NCBI RefSeq assembly: GCF_000703165.1 | Contig: NZ_JNLQ01000002.1 | Coordinates: forward strand, 1,674,001 to 1,738,000 | Direction: 5' to 3' | DNA length: 64,000 nucleotides | DNA from: Butyrivibrio sp. AE3004 | GTDB taxonomy: Bacteria > Bacillota > Clostridia > Lachnospirales > Lachnospiraceae | Shown here: positions 32,749-41,935 of the stretch, piece after piece | Layout: every line of letters starts with the position of its first letter | Numbering within the stretch: the first letter of the stretch is position 1 | Made by a program: the position numbers and the translations under genes | The notes under the pieces: generated by a model | Database searches by the model: none | Told to the model about the DNA's origin: nothing | The model's input: the letters and a program-made list of their open reading frames with translations, nothing else

Positions 32749-32830
32749 TTATTAAATTCTCCGTTTCCATACTAAATATAAACTGTGAAAAAAATGTGTC
32801 TATATGGTTAAAAAAGTATTTATTTATATA

Positions 32831-35002
32831 CTATTTCCAGTAAACTTCTATTCTGTCACCTTCGTGAATAGCCTGCATATAATCGGGTGTTCCACCGTTT
32901 AAGGTCGTCACGATTGATCTTCCGTTAGGTTTACTTAAATCAAAATCAATTACATCAAAGATATCTACAAAAATATAATCCGATTTACCATGAAGCACAA
33001 TAGGCTCATTATTAACTGTTACATGAAGATCTCTTGTGATGACACGCCTGCCTGAAGTTATCTGCCTTGCAGGAGGCGCTACAGTTGTTGTTGCACCGGA
33101 AAAACTCAGACTACCGTCTTCATTTGCTTCAAAATCAAGATTAGGATCTGCTTCATATGAAGATTCCTCATTTTCCTGTTCAATCGCAACTTCATCGGCA
33201 TCAGGAAAATCTGCATAGTAATCCATTATAGCATCTTCACCGCTCTTAAATTCCACCTTGAAATTTTCATATACAGGTGTGTCCCCGCTTGCAACTTCAT
33301 TATTTACTGTAATTATAGTGTCTTCAGTGATGTCTATATCAAGCAGCTGTGCAATCTGTGCTGCCGTTTCATAATCCAGGATTTTTATCTCATCACCGGA
33401 TTTAATATCATAAAGACCGGTCTGACGCTCCCCGTTAACTTCCGCCATCCTCGGAACATCAATACTCTTACCACCGACAGTAATATTGAATGTGCTCTTA
33501 AACTCAGGAATATCATTGATTTCACTTCTTCCGGATCTTCCTGCAGTAGAACTTGTGACTTCAATTATGTCATTGGCATGAATCTTAGTATGTATATCAG
33601 CAGGCGATCCATTTAAAGTAATAACAGCTGCTTCACCCGGCTCTCCCCTTACCATACGTTCCTGGCCGTTGACTGTAAACCTAAGCTCTTCGCCTCGTTT
33701 CGGGAAAAGATCTTCATTAGGAAAATCCGCCTGCATAGCAGCATCTACAATTGCCAGTTTGCCGTTGTCATAAATCTTAGTCTGCTGGCCATTAAATGAA
33801 ACAAACACAAAATTATTAGACTGCTCGTAAAAGCTTACACAAATACCAAGAGGCGTAACCATCAAAGAGTCACGCTCTATTGAGCTGTCTTCCGTAAGGA
33901 ATCTTATGCTCTTCATTACTTCCTCACCCCGAAGTGCAACACGTTCCTCAGGAATTTTCATTTCTTTTGCAAGTGCCTTTGTATACCCCGGAACACATCC
34001 GCCGCCACCAACAACAAATACCGCGCTTACCGGTTTATTACCATTAAGCTGTTTGATCTGCTGAGTAACCATCTTTGACATTTTTTCCACCAAAGGCTTT
34101 ATCATCTTTGATATCTCTTTTGCGGATATGGTCTTTTCAAGTCCCATGATGTCAACATATTTTACCTGGTCCATATGGCTTGCGTCGATTTTTATCTGAT
34201 CTGCAGTGTTAAAATCGACAAGGCAATGCTGCGCAATAATCTCAGTTATTGAGTCACCTGCTATAGGAAGCATTCCATAAGACGTAATTGTACCATCATC
34301 CGTAATGCAAATATCGGAAGTACCGGCACCTACATCTACCAGTGCAAGATTAAGCATTCTGAACTGAGGTGGAATAGCAACCATCATCGCAGCTATAGGC
34401 TCCAGTGTCATATTAGCTACTTTAAGATCAGCTCTCTCACATGCTTTGTACAGACCGTCAACACAATCATCCGGAAGAAAAGTTGCTATCAGATCGAGCG
34501 CAACTCTACCTGCATTATGCCCCTCAAGATTAGCAATCTGATAATCATCAAGGTAATAATGCATCACAGAATAACCAACCAGATAAAATTTCATATCTGA
34601 CTGATTCTGTGTAAGAAACTCCTGATATGCTTTTTCGACAGCCTTTGACTCAAGATTGTATATCTCTTCTTCAGTCATTTCTCTGTTGTCGGTATACTCT
34701 TCTTCAAAATTGGTCTTAACAGTTCTGAGTACACGACCGGCCGCAGCAATACAGACATCCGTCAAATGAATCTGTGTCTGCTGCTCAAGATTTTCCTTAA
34801 CTTTTTTTATTGTGGCACCAACCTTACCGATGTCATGGATTTGTCCGTCCAGCATGGCTCTTGTTTCATGCTTGGCCACGCACTGCGCCATAACATTAAA
34901 GATTTCATCCTCCATGTATCCGACAGTACCAACAACACTTCTGGTTCCGATATCAAGACCAAAAACTACATTTTTTTCTGATTGTTCTGCCATTGTTGCC
35001 AT
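32831..35002 (-). CDS. FtsA-like actin-fold protein with long C-terminal extension
   Basis: A 723-residue protein. Residues ~10-390 are the FtsA/PilM actin fold with phosphate-binding GLDIGTRSVVGTVG, ADLKVANMTLEPIA, DVGAGTSDICI and VVGGGGCVPG. Classical FtsA is about 420 residues; the extra ~330 residues contain at least three beta-rich modules ending in the pattern I-H-x-(N/G)-D-x-I-E-V (IHANDIIEV, IKSGDEIKI, IHEGDRIEV), each after a (T)VNG/GGK strand. A linker near 610-640 is acidic. It is likely a membrane-associated division or envelope protein. Start overlaps the coaE stop. Confidence 0.85.
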   Translation of the reverse strand: MATMAEQSEKNVVFGLDIGTRSVVGTVGYMEDEIFNVMAQCVAKHETRAMLDGQIHDIGKVGATIKKVKENLEQQTQIHLTDVCIAAAGRVLRTVKTNFEEEYTDNREMTEEEIYNLESKAVEKAYQEFLTQNQSDMKFYLVGYSVMHYYLDDYQIANLEGHNAGRVALDLIATFLPDDCVDGLYKACERADLKVANMTLEPIAAMMVAIPPQFRMLNLALVDVGAGTSDICITDDGTITSYGMLPIAGDSITEIIAQHCLVDFNTADQIKIDASHMDQVKYVDIMGLEKTISAKEISKMIKPLVEKMSKMVTQQIKQLNGNKPVSAVFVVGGGGCVPGYTKALAKEMKIPEERVALRGEEVMKSIRFLTEDSSIERDSLMVTPLGICVSFYEQSNNFVFVSFNGQQTKIYDNGKLAIVDAAMQADFPNEDLFPKRGEELRFTVNGQERMVRGEPGEAAVITLNGSPADIHTKIHANDIIEVTSSTAGRSGRSEINDIPEFKSTFNITVGGKSIDVPRMAEVNGERQTGLYDIKSGDEIKILDYETAAQIAQLLDIDITEDTIITVNNEVASGDTPVYENFKVEFKSGEDAIMDYYADFPDADEVAIEQENEESSYEADPNLDFEANEDGSLSFSGATTTVAPPARQITSGRRVITRDLHVTVNNEPIVLHGKSDYIFVDIFDVIDFDLSKPNGRSIVTTLNGGTPDYMQAIHEGDRIEVYWK

Positions 35003-35598
35003 CAGTTTTCCCCCAGCTTTAAATCTATTTGACGTTTCATGTCACTTTCATCGCCGCTATTGTTTATTACAAAGTCAGCATACTTTCTGAATTCATCGTC
35101 TTTAAGCTGACCTTTAAAGATATCGTTTATTTTATCATCCGAATAGCCTCTTGAAGCTTTTAATCTCTGCCTTCTGACATCTTCCGAAACATATATATAC
35201 CACAATTCATCAACGATTTTGTCATACCCGTTCTCTATCAGAAGTGCTGCTTCAATAAAAAGATAATCCAGTTCATCTCTGATCTTTTCCTGCTTTATTG
35301 CATCAGATATGTATATATTTACAGCAGGATGCAGGATGTCATTAACCTTTTGTATAAGCTCTTCATCGGCAAAAATCTTCGCAGCCATTTTATTTTTGTC
35401 TATCTCACCATTTTCGGAAAGAATATCCTCCGATAAAAGGCCGACAATTGGTTCGTAACATGACTGCCCTTTCAGCTTTAAGTCATTTGCAACCTGGTCA
35501 GCAAAAATAATCCTGCAATTACAAATGCTCTTTATGTAGTTTAAAACTGTACTTTTACCGGCTCCCACTCCGCCGGTAACACCTATTATCTTAACCAC
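35002..35598 (-). CDS. coaE: dephospho-CoA kinase
   Basis: A 198-residue enzyme for the last step of coenzyme A synthesis, phosphorylating the 3'-OH of dephospho-CoA. The P-loop GVTGGVGAGKST is at residues 6-17; ADQVANDL, HPAVNIYI and EAALLIENGYDKIVDELWYI are family motifs. It begins one base after the polA stop and overlaps the next gene by one base, so the polA-coaE-ftsA-like trio is one operon. Confidence 0.95.
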   Translation of the reverse strand: MVKIIGVTGGVGAGKSTVLNYIKSICNCRIIFADQVANDLKLKGQSCYEPIVGLLSEDILSENGEIDKNKMAAKIFADEELIQKVNDILHPAVNIYISDAIKQEKIRDELDYLFIEAALLIENGYDKIVDELWYIYVSEDVRRQRLKASRGYSDDKINDIFKGQLKDDEFRKYADFVINNSGDESDMKRQIDLKLGEN

Positions 35599-38331
35599 TT
35601 ACTTTGCCTCAAACCAATCAGTACCTATATGACATTCCGCTTCAAGCGGTACAAGGAGCTTTGCAGCATTTGTCATTTCTTCTTCAAGAATTGCTTTCAC
35701 CTTGTCAATCTCATCCTCTGCCGTTTCAATCAAAAGTTCATCATGAATCTGGAGTATCATACGAGACTTGAGTTCTTCTTTTTGAATTCGTCTCCATACA
35801 CGCAACATTGCTATTTTTATAATATCTGCTGCAGTGCCCTGAATTGGAGCATTCATCGCAACTCTCTCGCCAAATTGCCTCTGCATAAAGTTTCCGGACT
35901 TAAGTTCCGGCATGGGACGCCTGCGATTATAAAGAGTCACGGCATATCCCTTTTCTTTTGCATCATTTATTGCTCCATCCTGATAAGCCTTAACTCCGGG
36001 ATATGTTGAAAGATAATCTTCCATATACTTCTTTGCATCAGCACGGGAAATATTTAAATCTTCACTAAGTCCAAATGCACTTATGCCATACACAATACCG
36101 AAGTTAACAGCCTTTGCATTTCGTCTCTGGACATCCGTCACTTCATCGAAAGGTATTCCAAATACTTTAGATGCAGTAATTCTGTGAATATCCCTGCCTT
36201 CATGATAAGCATCAATAAGGCCTTTATCTCCAGACATGTGAGCAAGAATCCTAAGCTCGATCTGTGAATAATCTGCATCGGCAAAAACATAACCTACTTT
36301 TGGAACAAATACTTTTCTGATAGCTCTTCCAAGTTCAGTTCTCATCGGGATGTTCTGAAGATTAGGTTCAGTGGAGCTTATTCTTCCTGTAGCTGTTATA
36401 GTCTGGTTAAAGCTTGTATGAATTCTCTCATCATCACCGATATAAGCAGAAAGACCATCAGCATATGTGCTTTTCAGTTTTGTAAGTCCCCTGTATTCAA
36501 GAATATCCTTAATTACCGGATTATCAGGCGCGAGCTTTTCAAGAACATCTGCAGCTGTTGAATATCCTGTTTTTGTCTTCTTCCCACCTTGTAGTCCCAT
36601 CTTCTCAAAAAGGACTTCTCCAAGCTGTTTGGGTGAATTTATATTAAATTCTGTTCCGGCCTGTTTATGTATACTTTCTTCAAGTTCATCTATTCGACCT
36701 GTAAGGCGTTCACCGTAAAGTTTAAGCTCATCACGTTTAACTAAAATTCCCTCTTTTTCCATATCGTACAAAATATAGCTAAGGGGCATTTCAATTTCGT
36801 TCATAAGCTCCAGCATTTCCGACTCTTTAAGCCGTTTCTCAATAACAGGTGCTGCCATGAAATTTATGTATGCAAGATAGCCAGCGTATTCTTTTCTGTC
36901 ATCCCTGCTCACATCTCTCGGGGATTCTTTCGAGAAAATCTGTTCTTTTGATCTTATAGTCATTTGTAGATATTCAGTCGCAATATCCTCAGGACGATAA
37001 TCATTTTTCAGGGGATTTATCAAATACGCACCTATAAGAGTATCAAAAGACCCGCATTTTCTCTCATTGTAATGAAGAGTTTCAAAAGGCTTAAAATACT
37101 TATATGCATGCTTTATGTCAAAAAATGAAAGCCTGCAATCTTTAGACAATTCCGAAAGCTTGTCTCCTAAAAACGATTCAGATACTTCTTCGTCAGTTTC
37201 AAAATATAAAGCTTTCCCATTATCAGTGCATATACTAATGCCTATCAGATTATCCGTGAAATTCTCTTCTTCAAACAATGAAAGCTGACCAAGTTTTTTA
37301 GACGCTTTTGATGATATCTTATCATCTTCAGATATAAGGCCTACTCCGATAAATCTGTCATCACGTTTTCCTGCATATTCATGTGCATCTTTAAAAGCCT
37401 TTATCACAGCATCTTTTCCGCTTATATCCACAAATTCAAGTTTTGTTTCAGTTTTTGTTACATTATCCTCAAATCTCGAAAGCAGATTCCTGAAATTTAG
37501 CCTCTTAAACATTTCATAGGCATCTCGTCCAAGAATGTCATCAAGACCGGCATTTTCAAATGAATAATCAAACTCAGCTTCTACATTTATTGTTGCAAGG
37601 ACCTTGCTTAGATCGCATAAATCCCTGTTTGCAGCAAGAGACTCTCTGATGGATTTCTTACTGATATTTTCAAGATTATTATAGATATTTTCAATTGACC
37701 CATAGGTGGTCATAAGCTCTATTGCGGTTTTTTCTCCTACCTTCGGAACGCCCGGTATATTATCGGATGAATCTCCCATAAGAGCCTTAAGCTCAATAAA
37801 CTGTATAGGATTAACTTTATATAGCGCTTCAACATCCACAGCAAAATAATCTTCTATTTCTGTTTTCCCTGCTTTTGTTTTAGGAATTCTTACGCAAATA
37901 TGGTCCGAAGCAATCTGAAGAAGATCTCTGTCTCCCGATACAAGACGTACTTCCATTCCCTCTCTTTCGCCTCTCTTGGCAATAGTACCGAGAATATCAT
38001 CAGCTTCAAGGCCGGGCTTTTCCATACGACAGATTTTCATACTGTCCAATACCTCTTTCATAAGAGGTACCTGCTCTCTTAATTCCTGTGGCATTGGTTT
38101 TCTGGTGCCTTTGTACTGTGCATATATCTTGTGTCTGAAAGTAGGCTCATGAACATCAAAAGCAACAGTCAGATAATCCGGTTGCTCCTCATCAATGAGT
38201 CTGAATAGAATATTCAAGAATCCATAAACTGCACCCGTATGCAGACCCTCTGAATTTGTAAGATCAGGAAGTCCGTAGAACGCTCTGTTCAATATACTGT
38301 GTCCGTCTATAAGTAATAACTTCTTCCCCAT
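35599..38331 (-). CDS. polA: DNA polymerase I
   Basis: A 910-residue family A polymerase. The 5' nuclease domain is at ~1-290 (LLLIDGHSILNRAFYGL, LEADDILGTIAK, MGDSSDNIPGVPKVGEKTA). A degenerate 3'-5' exonuclease region at ~300-500 lacks the DxE metal motif, as is common in Firmicutes. The polymerase domain is at ~510-910 with DADYSQIELRILAH, RRNAKAVNFGIVYG and QIHDELLIE. It fills and removes RNA primers and repairs DNA. First gene of an operon with coaE. Confidence 0.96.
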   Translation of the reverse strand: MGKKLLLIDGHSILNRAFYGLPDLTNSEGLHTGAVYGFLNILFRLIDEEQPDYLTVAFDVHEPTFRHKIYAQYKGTRKPMPQELREQVPLMKEVLDSMKICRMEKPGLEADDILGTIAKRGEREGMEVRLVSGDRDLLQIASDHICVRIPKTKAGKTEIEDYFAVDVEALYKVNPIQFIELKALMGDSSDNIPGVPKVGEKTAIELMTTYGSIENIYNNLENISKKSIRESLAANRDLCDLSKVLATINVEAEFDYSFENAGLDDILGRDAYEMFKRLNFRNLLSRFEDNVTKTETKLEFVDISGKDAVIKAFKDAHEYAGKRDDRFIGVGLISEDDKISSKASKKLGQLSLFEEENFTDNLIGISICTDNGKALYFETDEEVSESFLGDKLSELSKDCRLSFFDIKHAYKYFKPFETLHYNERKCGSFDTLIGAYLINPLKNDYRPEDIATEYLQMTIRSKEQIFSKESPRDVSRDDRKEYAGYLAYINFMAAPVIEKRLKESEMLELMNEIEMPLSYILYDMEKEGILVKRDELKLYGERLTGRIDELEESIHKQAGTEFNINSPKQLGEVLFEKMGLQGGKKTKTGYSTAADVLEKLAPDNPVIKDILEYRGLTKLKSTYADGLSAYIGDDERIHTSFNQTITATGRISSTEPNLQNIPMRTELGRAIRKVFVPKVGYVFADADYSQIELRILAHMSGDKGLIDAYHEGRDIHRITASKVFGIPFDEVTDVQRRNAKAVNFGIVYGISAFGLSEDLNISRADAKKYMEDYLSTYPGVKAYQDGAINDAKEKGYAVTLYNRRRPMPELKSGNFMQRQFGERVAMNAPIQGTAADIIKIAMLRVWRRIQKEELKSRMILQIHDELLIETAEDEIDKVKAILEEEMTNAAKLLVPLEAECHIGTDWFEAK

Positions 38332-38355
38332 TTAATAATGTCCCCAACTTACTTT

Positions 38356-38682
38356 TTATCTTAGTGCCACCGATAAAGCAAAGGCGGCAATTATCTCAGC
38401 AAAAACAACAACCTGCAGAAAATAGGCCATTTTAAGTAATCTCTTCCTCATCCGTAATCTCTGCCAGGCATCATTAATTGTTGACTGTAATTCATTGGCA
38501 AGATTAAAGGTACTTCCATCCTCCAGCCTCTGAATTCCGGCCTCAATAAGAAATTGTATGGTTAGCTCTTCCTTACAATTCTTACACATATCTATATGAT
38601 TTAAAAATCCTTCAAGAGAATAATTATCCAGTTCATCGGCTAAAAAACCGGGTATCATTCTCTGAAAATCCTTACAATCCAT
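38356..38682 (-). CDS. zinc-finger anti-sigma-like membrane protein (zf-HC2)
   Basis: A 108-residue protein. The N terminus is a zf-HC2-type domain (MDCKDFQRMIPGF ... LEGFLNHIDMCKNCKEEL) with His-x3-Cys-x2-Cys zinc ligands, as in ZAS anti-sigma factors. A C-terminal helix near 82-105 should cross the membrane. ATG 38682 has GAGG five bases upstream; the longer frame to 38817 adds a hydrophobic segment but has no ribosome site. No sigma factor gene is adjacent, so its partner must be elsewhere. It lies 24 bp upstream of polA. Confidence 0.75.
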   Translation of the reverse strand: MDCKDFQRMIPGFLADELDNYSLEGFLNHIDMCKNCKEELTIQFLIEAGIQRLEDGSTFNLANELQSTINDAWQRLRMRKRLLKMAYFLQVVVFAEIIAAFALSVALR

Positions 38683-38826
38683 AGTATCCTCTGACCCCAA
38701 TATCTTGTATGTACATAATGTCGCTAAGCATACTACTAAACAATATATAGCATACACCAAAATGACAGATATCTCAACCTGTTTAAGCCATAGCTGAATA
38801 ATGTGTAAAAAAGGCATTAAACAAAT

Positions 38827-38894
38827 AAATAAGACATATCACACAAACTTTTTAAAAATATATAGCAATAGTTTGTTATGAATATGTCTTATTT
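38827..38894. terminator. long hairpin downstream of the GH2 operon
   Basis: AAATAAGACATAT (38827-38839) pairs perfectly with ATATGTCTTATTT (38882-38894), and inside it ACAAACT pairs with AGTTTGT. The 68-base hairpin has T-rich flanks on both strands. It follows the symporter gene on the minus strand and is probably its terminator. Confidence 0.55.
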
Positions 38895-38935
38895 TAACAT
38901 TCAGAATACAAATATATTTTTGAACCTTTAAATAT

Positions 38936-40372
38936 TTATGCAACTTTATTGCGTTCTGCAATCTGTCCGGATATTTCAGAAATTTTCTCATCTGTAAGAA
39001 TGTATTTATTCTTAAACCAGAAAATAGCAAATACAAGGCCGATAATAGGTACAATTGTCATTGTCATTCTAAGTCCCATTTTCTGAACTGCACTTACACC
39101 TACCGAATAATCAATTGCAGCTGCAGCTTCAGCAGTATCGTTACTAAGAGCAAGTACCTGCAGAGACAAAGCAGCAATAAATGCCGAAATACCTGATGCG
39201 AGCTTTACCACAAAAGTCTGCATTGAAAATATAACCGACTCATCTCTTCTATTATTCTTGAGTTCACCGTAATCAACTGTATTAGCAAGAAATACTGTTG
39301 TTATAACAGCAAGCATTCCGTTTGCAGCAAAAATAAAAAATCCCGGAAGAAAAAGCAAATATACATTTGTCATTGATGTTGATGCAAGTGCAAGGAGTGA
39401 AATATAACCCACAATTGCCATTCCCATACTTATGTAATAAATCTTTATTGATGTAAAGAATTTTCTTAGAAAAGGATAAAGGATCATCATAGCAAGGATC
39501 TGTATACCACCGCCAAAAGTAGAAAACAGTGTATATGCACCCCTCCATCCTGTTCCGCCAAAATCGTACTTAAAAAAGTATATTACAAGATTTGATGTGA
39601 TATAAATAGAGCAGTTTACAATAACAATTGCAACAACAACCGCCATTGCCTGATCATTCTGAATAAGTGCTCTGAACATTTCCTTTATTGACGGAGAGTC
39701 CATATCTACCGTTGATTTTTCTTTTACATTCAAACAGCATATAACCGTAAACAAAACAAAAAGAACAGCAACAACTATAGTAAAATAAGAAAAACCAATT
39801 CTCTCCACTTCTCTGTCAGAAATACCCTGTCCGCCAAACATATGACCAAGTGCTGATACAGCCATAACAGTCACTATAGTTATGAGTGCTGATCCAACTC
39901 CAGCACATGATCTTGCAAGAGTTGTAAGTCCTTCTCTTTCTTTGCCGCCTTCTGTAAAAGCAGGTATCATTGACCAATAGGGGATATCCATCATAGTATA
40001 GGTAACTCCCCAAAGTATGTATGTTACCGCAGCATATACTACAAGTCCACTTCCAGATAGTTCCGGCGGAGCCGAAAACATAAGATAAAGTACTATCGCA
40101 TTTGTAATGGTTCCTATCAAAAGCCATGGTCTGAATTTACCAAATCTCGTTTTTGTTTTAGCAACAACAGCTCCCATAATAGGGTCGTTAAAAGCATCAA
40201 ATACACGTGCAGCCATAAGAATTACTCCCATTGCTGCTGCACTCACCCCTAAAATATCCTGAAAATAATACAGAATATAAGATGCTGAAAGCATATAAAC
40301 CATATCTTTTCCGACTGCCCCAAGTCCATACGATGCTTTAGCAGCACCATTAAGTTTTTTCTTATCGTTCAT
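38936..40372 (-). CDS. GPH-family sugar:cation symporter (MFS)
   Basis: A 478-residue transporter with about 12 membrane helices of the glycoside-pentoside-hexuronide family. Signature motifs are AAKASYGLGAVGKDMVYML, RVFDAFNDPIMGAVVAKTKT and RFGKFRPWLLIG at residues 10-90. It is the last gene behind a GH2 glycosidase and a GT-like gene, so it most likely imports the glycoside that GH2 cleaves. The sugar cannot be told from sequence; beta-glucuronides and galactosides are common for such pairs. Confidence 0.92.
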   Translation of the reverse strand: MNDKKKLNGAAKASYGLGAVGKDMVYMLSASYILYYFQDILGVSAAAMGVILMAARVFDAFNDPIMGAVVAKTKTRFGKFRPWLLIGTITNAIVLYLMFSAPPELSGSGLVVYAAVTYILWGVTYTMMDIPYWSMIPAFTEGGKEREGLTTLARSCAGVGSALITIVTVMAVSALGHMFGGQGISDREVERIGFSYFTIVVAVLFVLFTVICCLNVKEKSTVDMDSPSIKEMFRALIQNDQAMAVVVAIVIVNCSIYITSNLVIYFFKYDFGGTGWRGAYTLFSTFGGGIQILAMMILYPFLRKFFTSIKIYYISMGMAIVGYISLLALASTSMTNVYLLFLPGFFIFAANGMLAVITTVFLANTVDYGELKNNRRDESVIFSMQTFVVKLASGISAFIAALSLQVLALSNDTAEAAAAIDYSVGVSAVQKMGLRMTMTIVPIIGLVFAIFWFKNKYILTDEKISEISGQIAERNKVA

Positions 40373-40423
40373 TTCCTATTCAATCTCCTCATCCATAAGC
40401 AATTGTTTTTAAATTTATAACAC

Positions 40424-41935
40424 TTAGATCAATTTCTTTTCTTTTTCCGGAATAATTGATTTTTGTTTCATGCCCATAGCCAGTTCAACAGCCTTATATG
40501 CTCCATCATACAGACCTGCTTTCTTGTTCTGTATAATACACTCACACATTTCATCGAGAAGCGGTGTTTTTAAAAACTGATCCAGCATTTGAATTGTATG
40601 CGGTATATCCCTGCATTCCAATGTGCCGTCTCCAACCTCAGCTGAATGTATTGCACCCCACATTTCATGCTTACCTACTCTCTTGATAAAAAGCTTTGGT
40701 ACAGGATAAAACGCCAGCTCACTTGGTTTTGTCACCAGAACATCACAGCTTCTCATAAGAAGGTTTGTACAATACACAGCCTCAAAGATATTCTCATGCC
40801 AAAAACCATGTATTCCGCTCACTTCATTTTCGGGATCAAGTGCTTCTTTTGCAAAATTTTCAGTCTCTTCAAAATCCCCGAGATGCTCATGTATGTGCTT
40901 TTTCATAGCGGGAATCTCATCTTTTAAATCTTCCCAAACTTGCTTGTAGTCACCCACATTTACATATAAAACAGCCTCTTTGTTAGCGATTCTGGGTAAA
41001 AGATACTGTATTATTGCAGCAAAAATCTCCTTCTGCGCACCTGCTCCCCCAATAGTAAGAAGAAATCGCATAGGTTTTTTATTTTTTCTTCTTTCTGTTC
41101 TTGCCTCACAATCCTTTTCTATATTTGAAACAAGCTCATGATCGATATAGTGCCCTGTGTAAACAAGATCATCCTGTGGCATCGGTTTGCAAATCTGCTT
41201 TTTATTCATTCCGTTAAGGATACGGTATCCCATATATGCATTTCTGCACTGTATTGTATGAACAGCACCTTCAGCAAAATGAAGTGCCATAGGCCAGTTA
41301 TCCGGAATAGCGTTTACAACATATTTCATTCCTGCATGTACTGCAGCCTGTGCCGGCCATACATGAGTCCCAATTACCGGTATGTCCTTTGGAACATTTT
41401 TGTATACAGGTGCCATAAGTTCTGCATTCTTCTGATCCGCAGCATTATATGACAGTGCACGAAATCCCTCGTAATTCACAGGTTCCCACACAAGTTTATT
41501 AAAAATGGGGTTCTTGGAGAGTCTTGACCCCAAAGAATAAAGCTCATTCTGAGCACTGATTACCTTTGTACATGTAGTATGTGGATACGAATTTAAATCC
41601 ATCCAATAGGGTGTATATCCAAGGTGCTTCGCACAGGAAGCCATAGCCATACTTATTCTGTAATGACCAAATCCCATTCTGATATTTCCGACAATTATTC
41701 CATTCTGAGAATCAAACGGAAGTGTATTTGAAGGAATTGTCCCCTCCGGTAAAACTTCAATATTTTGTACCCCGAGACTTTCACCTATATATTGGTTATT
41801 TGAAATCCGGATTGGGTAATCAGCTTTTGTATCATCACCAAATTTCTTAATATTTTTTTCTTTTGTTTTTACTGCCTTCTTATAAACACTCTCAGGCATT
41901 ATATTTCCGAAAATTACCTTGGATTTATCAGACAT
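40424..41935 (-). CDS. GT-B/GT28-like glycosyltransferase-like protein of unknown role
   Basis: A 503-residue soluble protein, not firmly recognised. The N-terminal half has GIIVGNIRMGFGHYRISMAM, resembling the glycine-rich acceptor loop of MurG/MGDG-synthase-type enzymes. The C-terminal half has FLLTIGGAGAQKEIFAAII and SCDVLVTKPSELAFYPVPKL, resembling the GT28 donor site (GGxG and the xxKPG-like loop). Starts at ATG 41935 with GAGG upstream (an in-frame TTG precedes it) and overlaps the GH2 stop by 8 bp. Adjacency to a glycosidase and importer suggests glycoside metabolism; a glycosyltransferase is an inference. Confidence 0.6.
   Translation of the reverse strand: MSDKSKVIFGNIMPESVYKKAVKTKEKNIKKFGDDTKADYPIRISNNQYIGESLGVQNIEVLPEGTIPSNTLPFDSQNGIIVGNIRMGFGHYRISMAMASCAKHLGYTPYWMDLNSYPHTTCTKVISAQNELYSLGSRLSKNPIFNKLVWEPVNYEGFRALSYNAADQKNAELMAPVYKNVPKDIPVIGTHVWPAQAAVHAGMKYVVNAIPDNWPMALHFAEGAVHTIQCRNAYMGYRILNGMNKKQICKPMPQDDLVYTGHYIDHELVSNIEKDCEARTERRKNKKPMRFLLTIGGAGAQKEIFAAIIQYLLPRIANKEAVLYVNVGDYKQVWEDLKDEIPAMKKHIHEHLGDFEETENFAKEALDPENEVSGIHGFWHENIFEAVYCTNLLMRSCDVLVTKPSELAFYPVPKLFIKRVGKHEMWGAIHSAEVGDGTLECRDIPHTIQMLDQFLKTPLLDEMCECIIQNKKAGLYDGAYKAVELAMGMKQKSIIPEKEKKLI

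Noticed and set aside
38683..38817. Hydrophobic in-frame extension of the zinc-finger protein
   Set aside because: No ribosome site; ATG 38682 has GAGG and starts exactly at the zf-HC2 domain.
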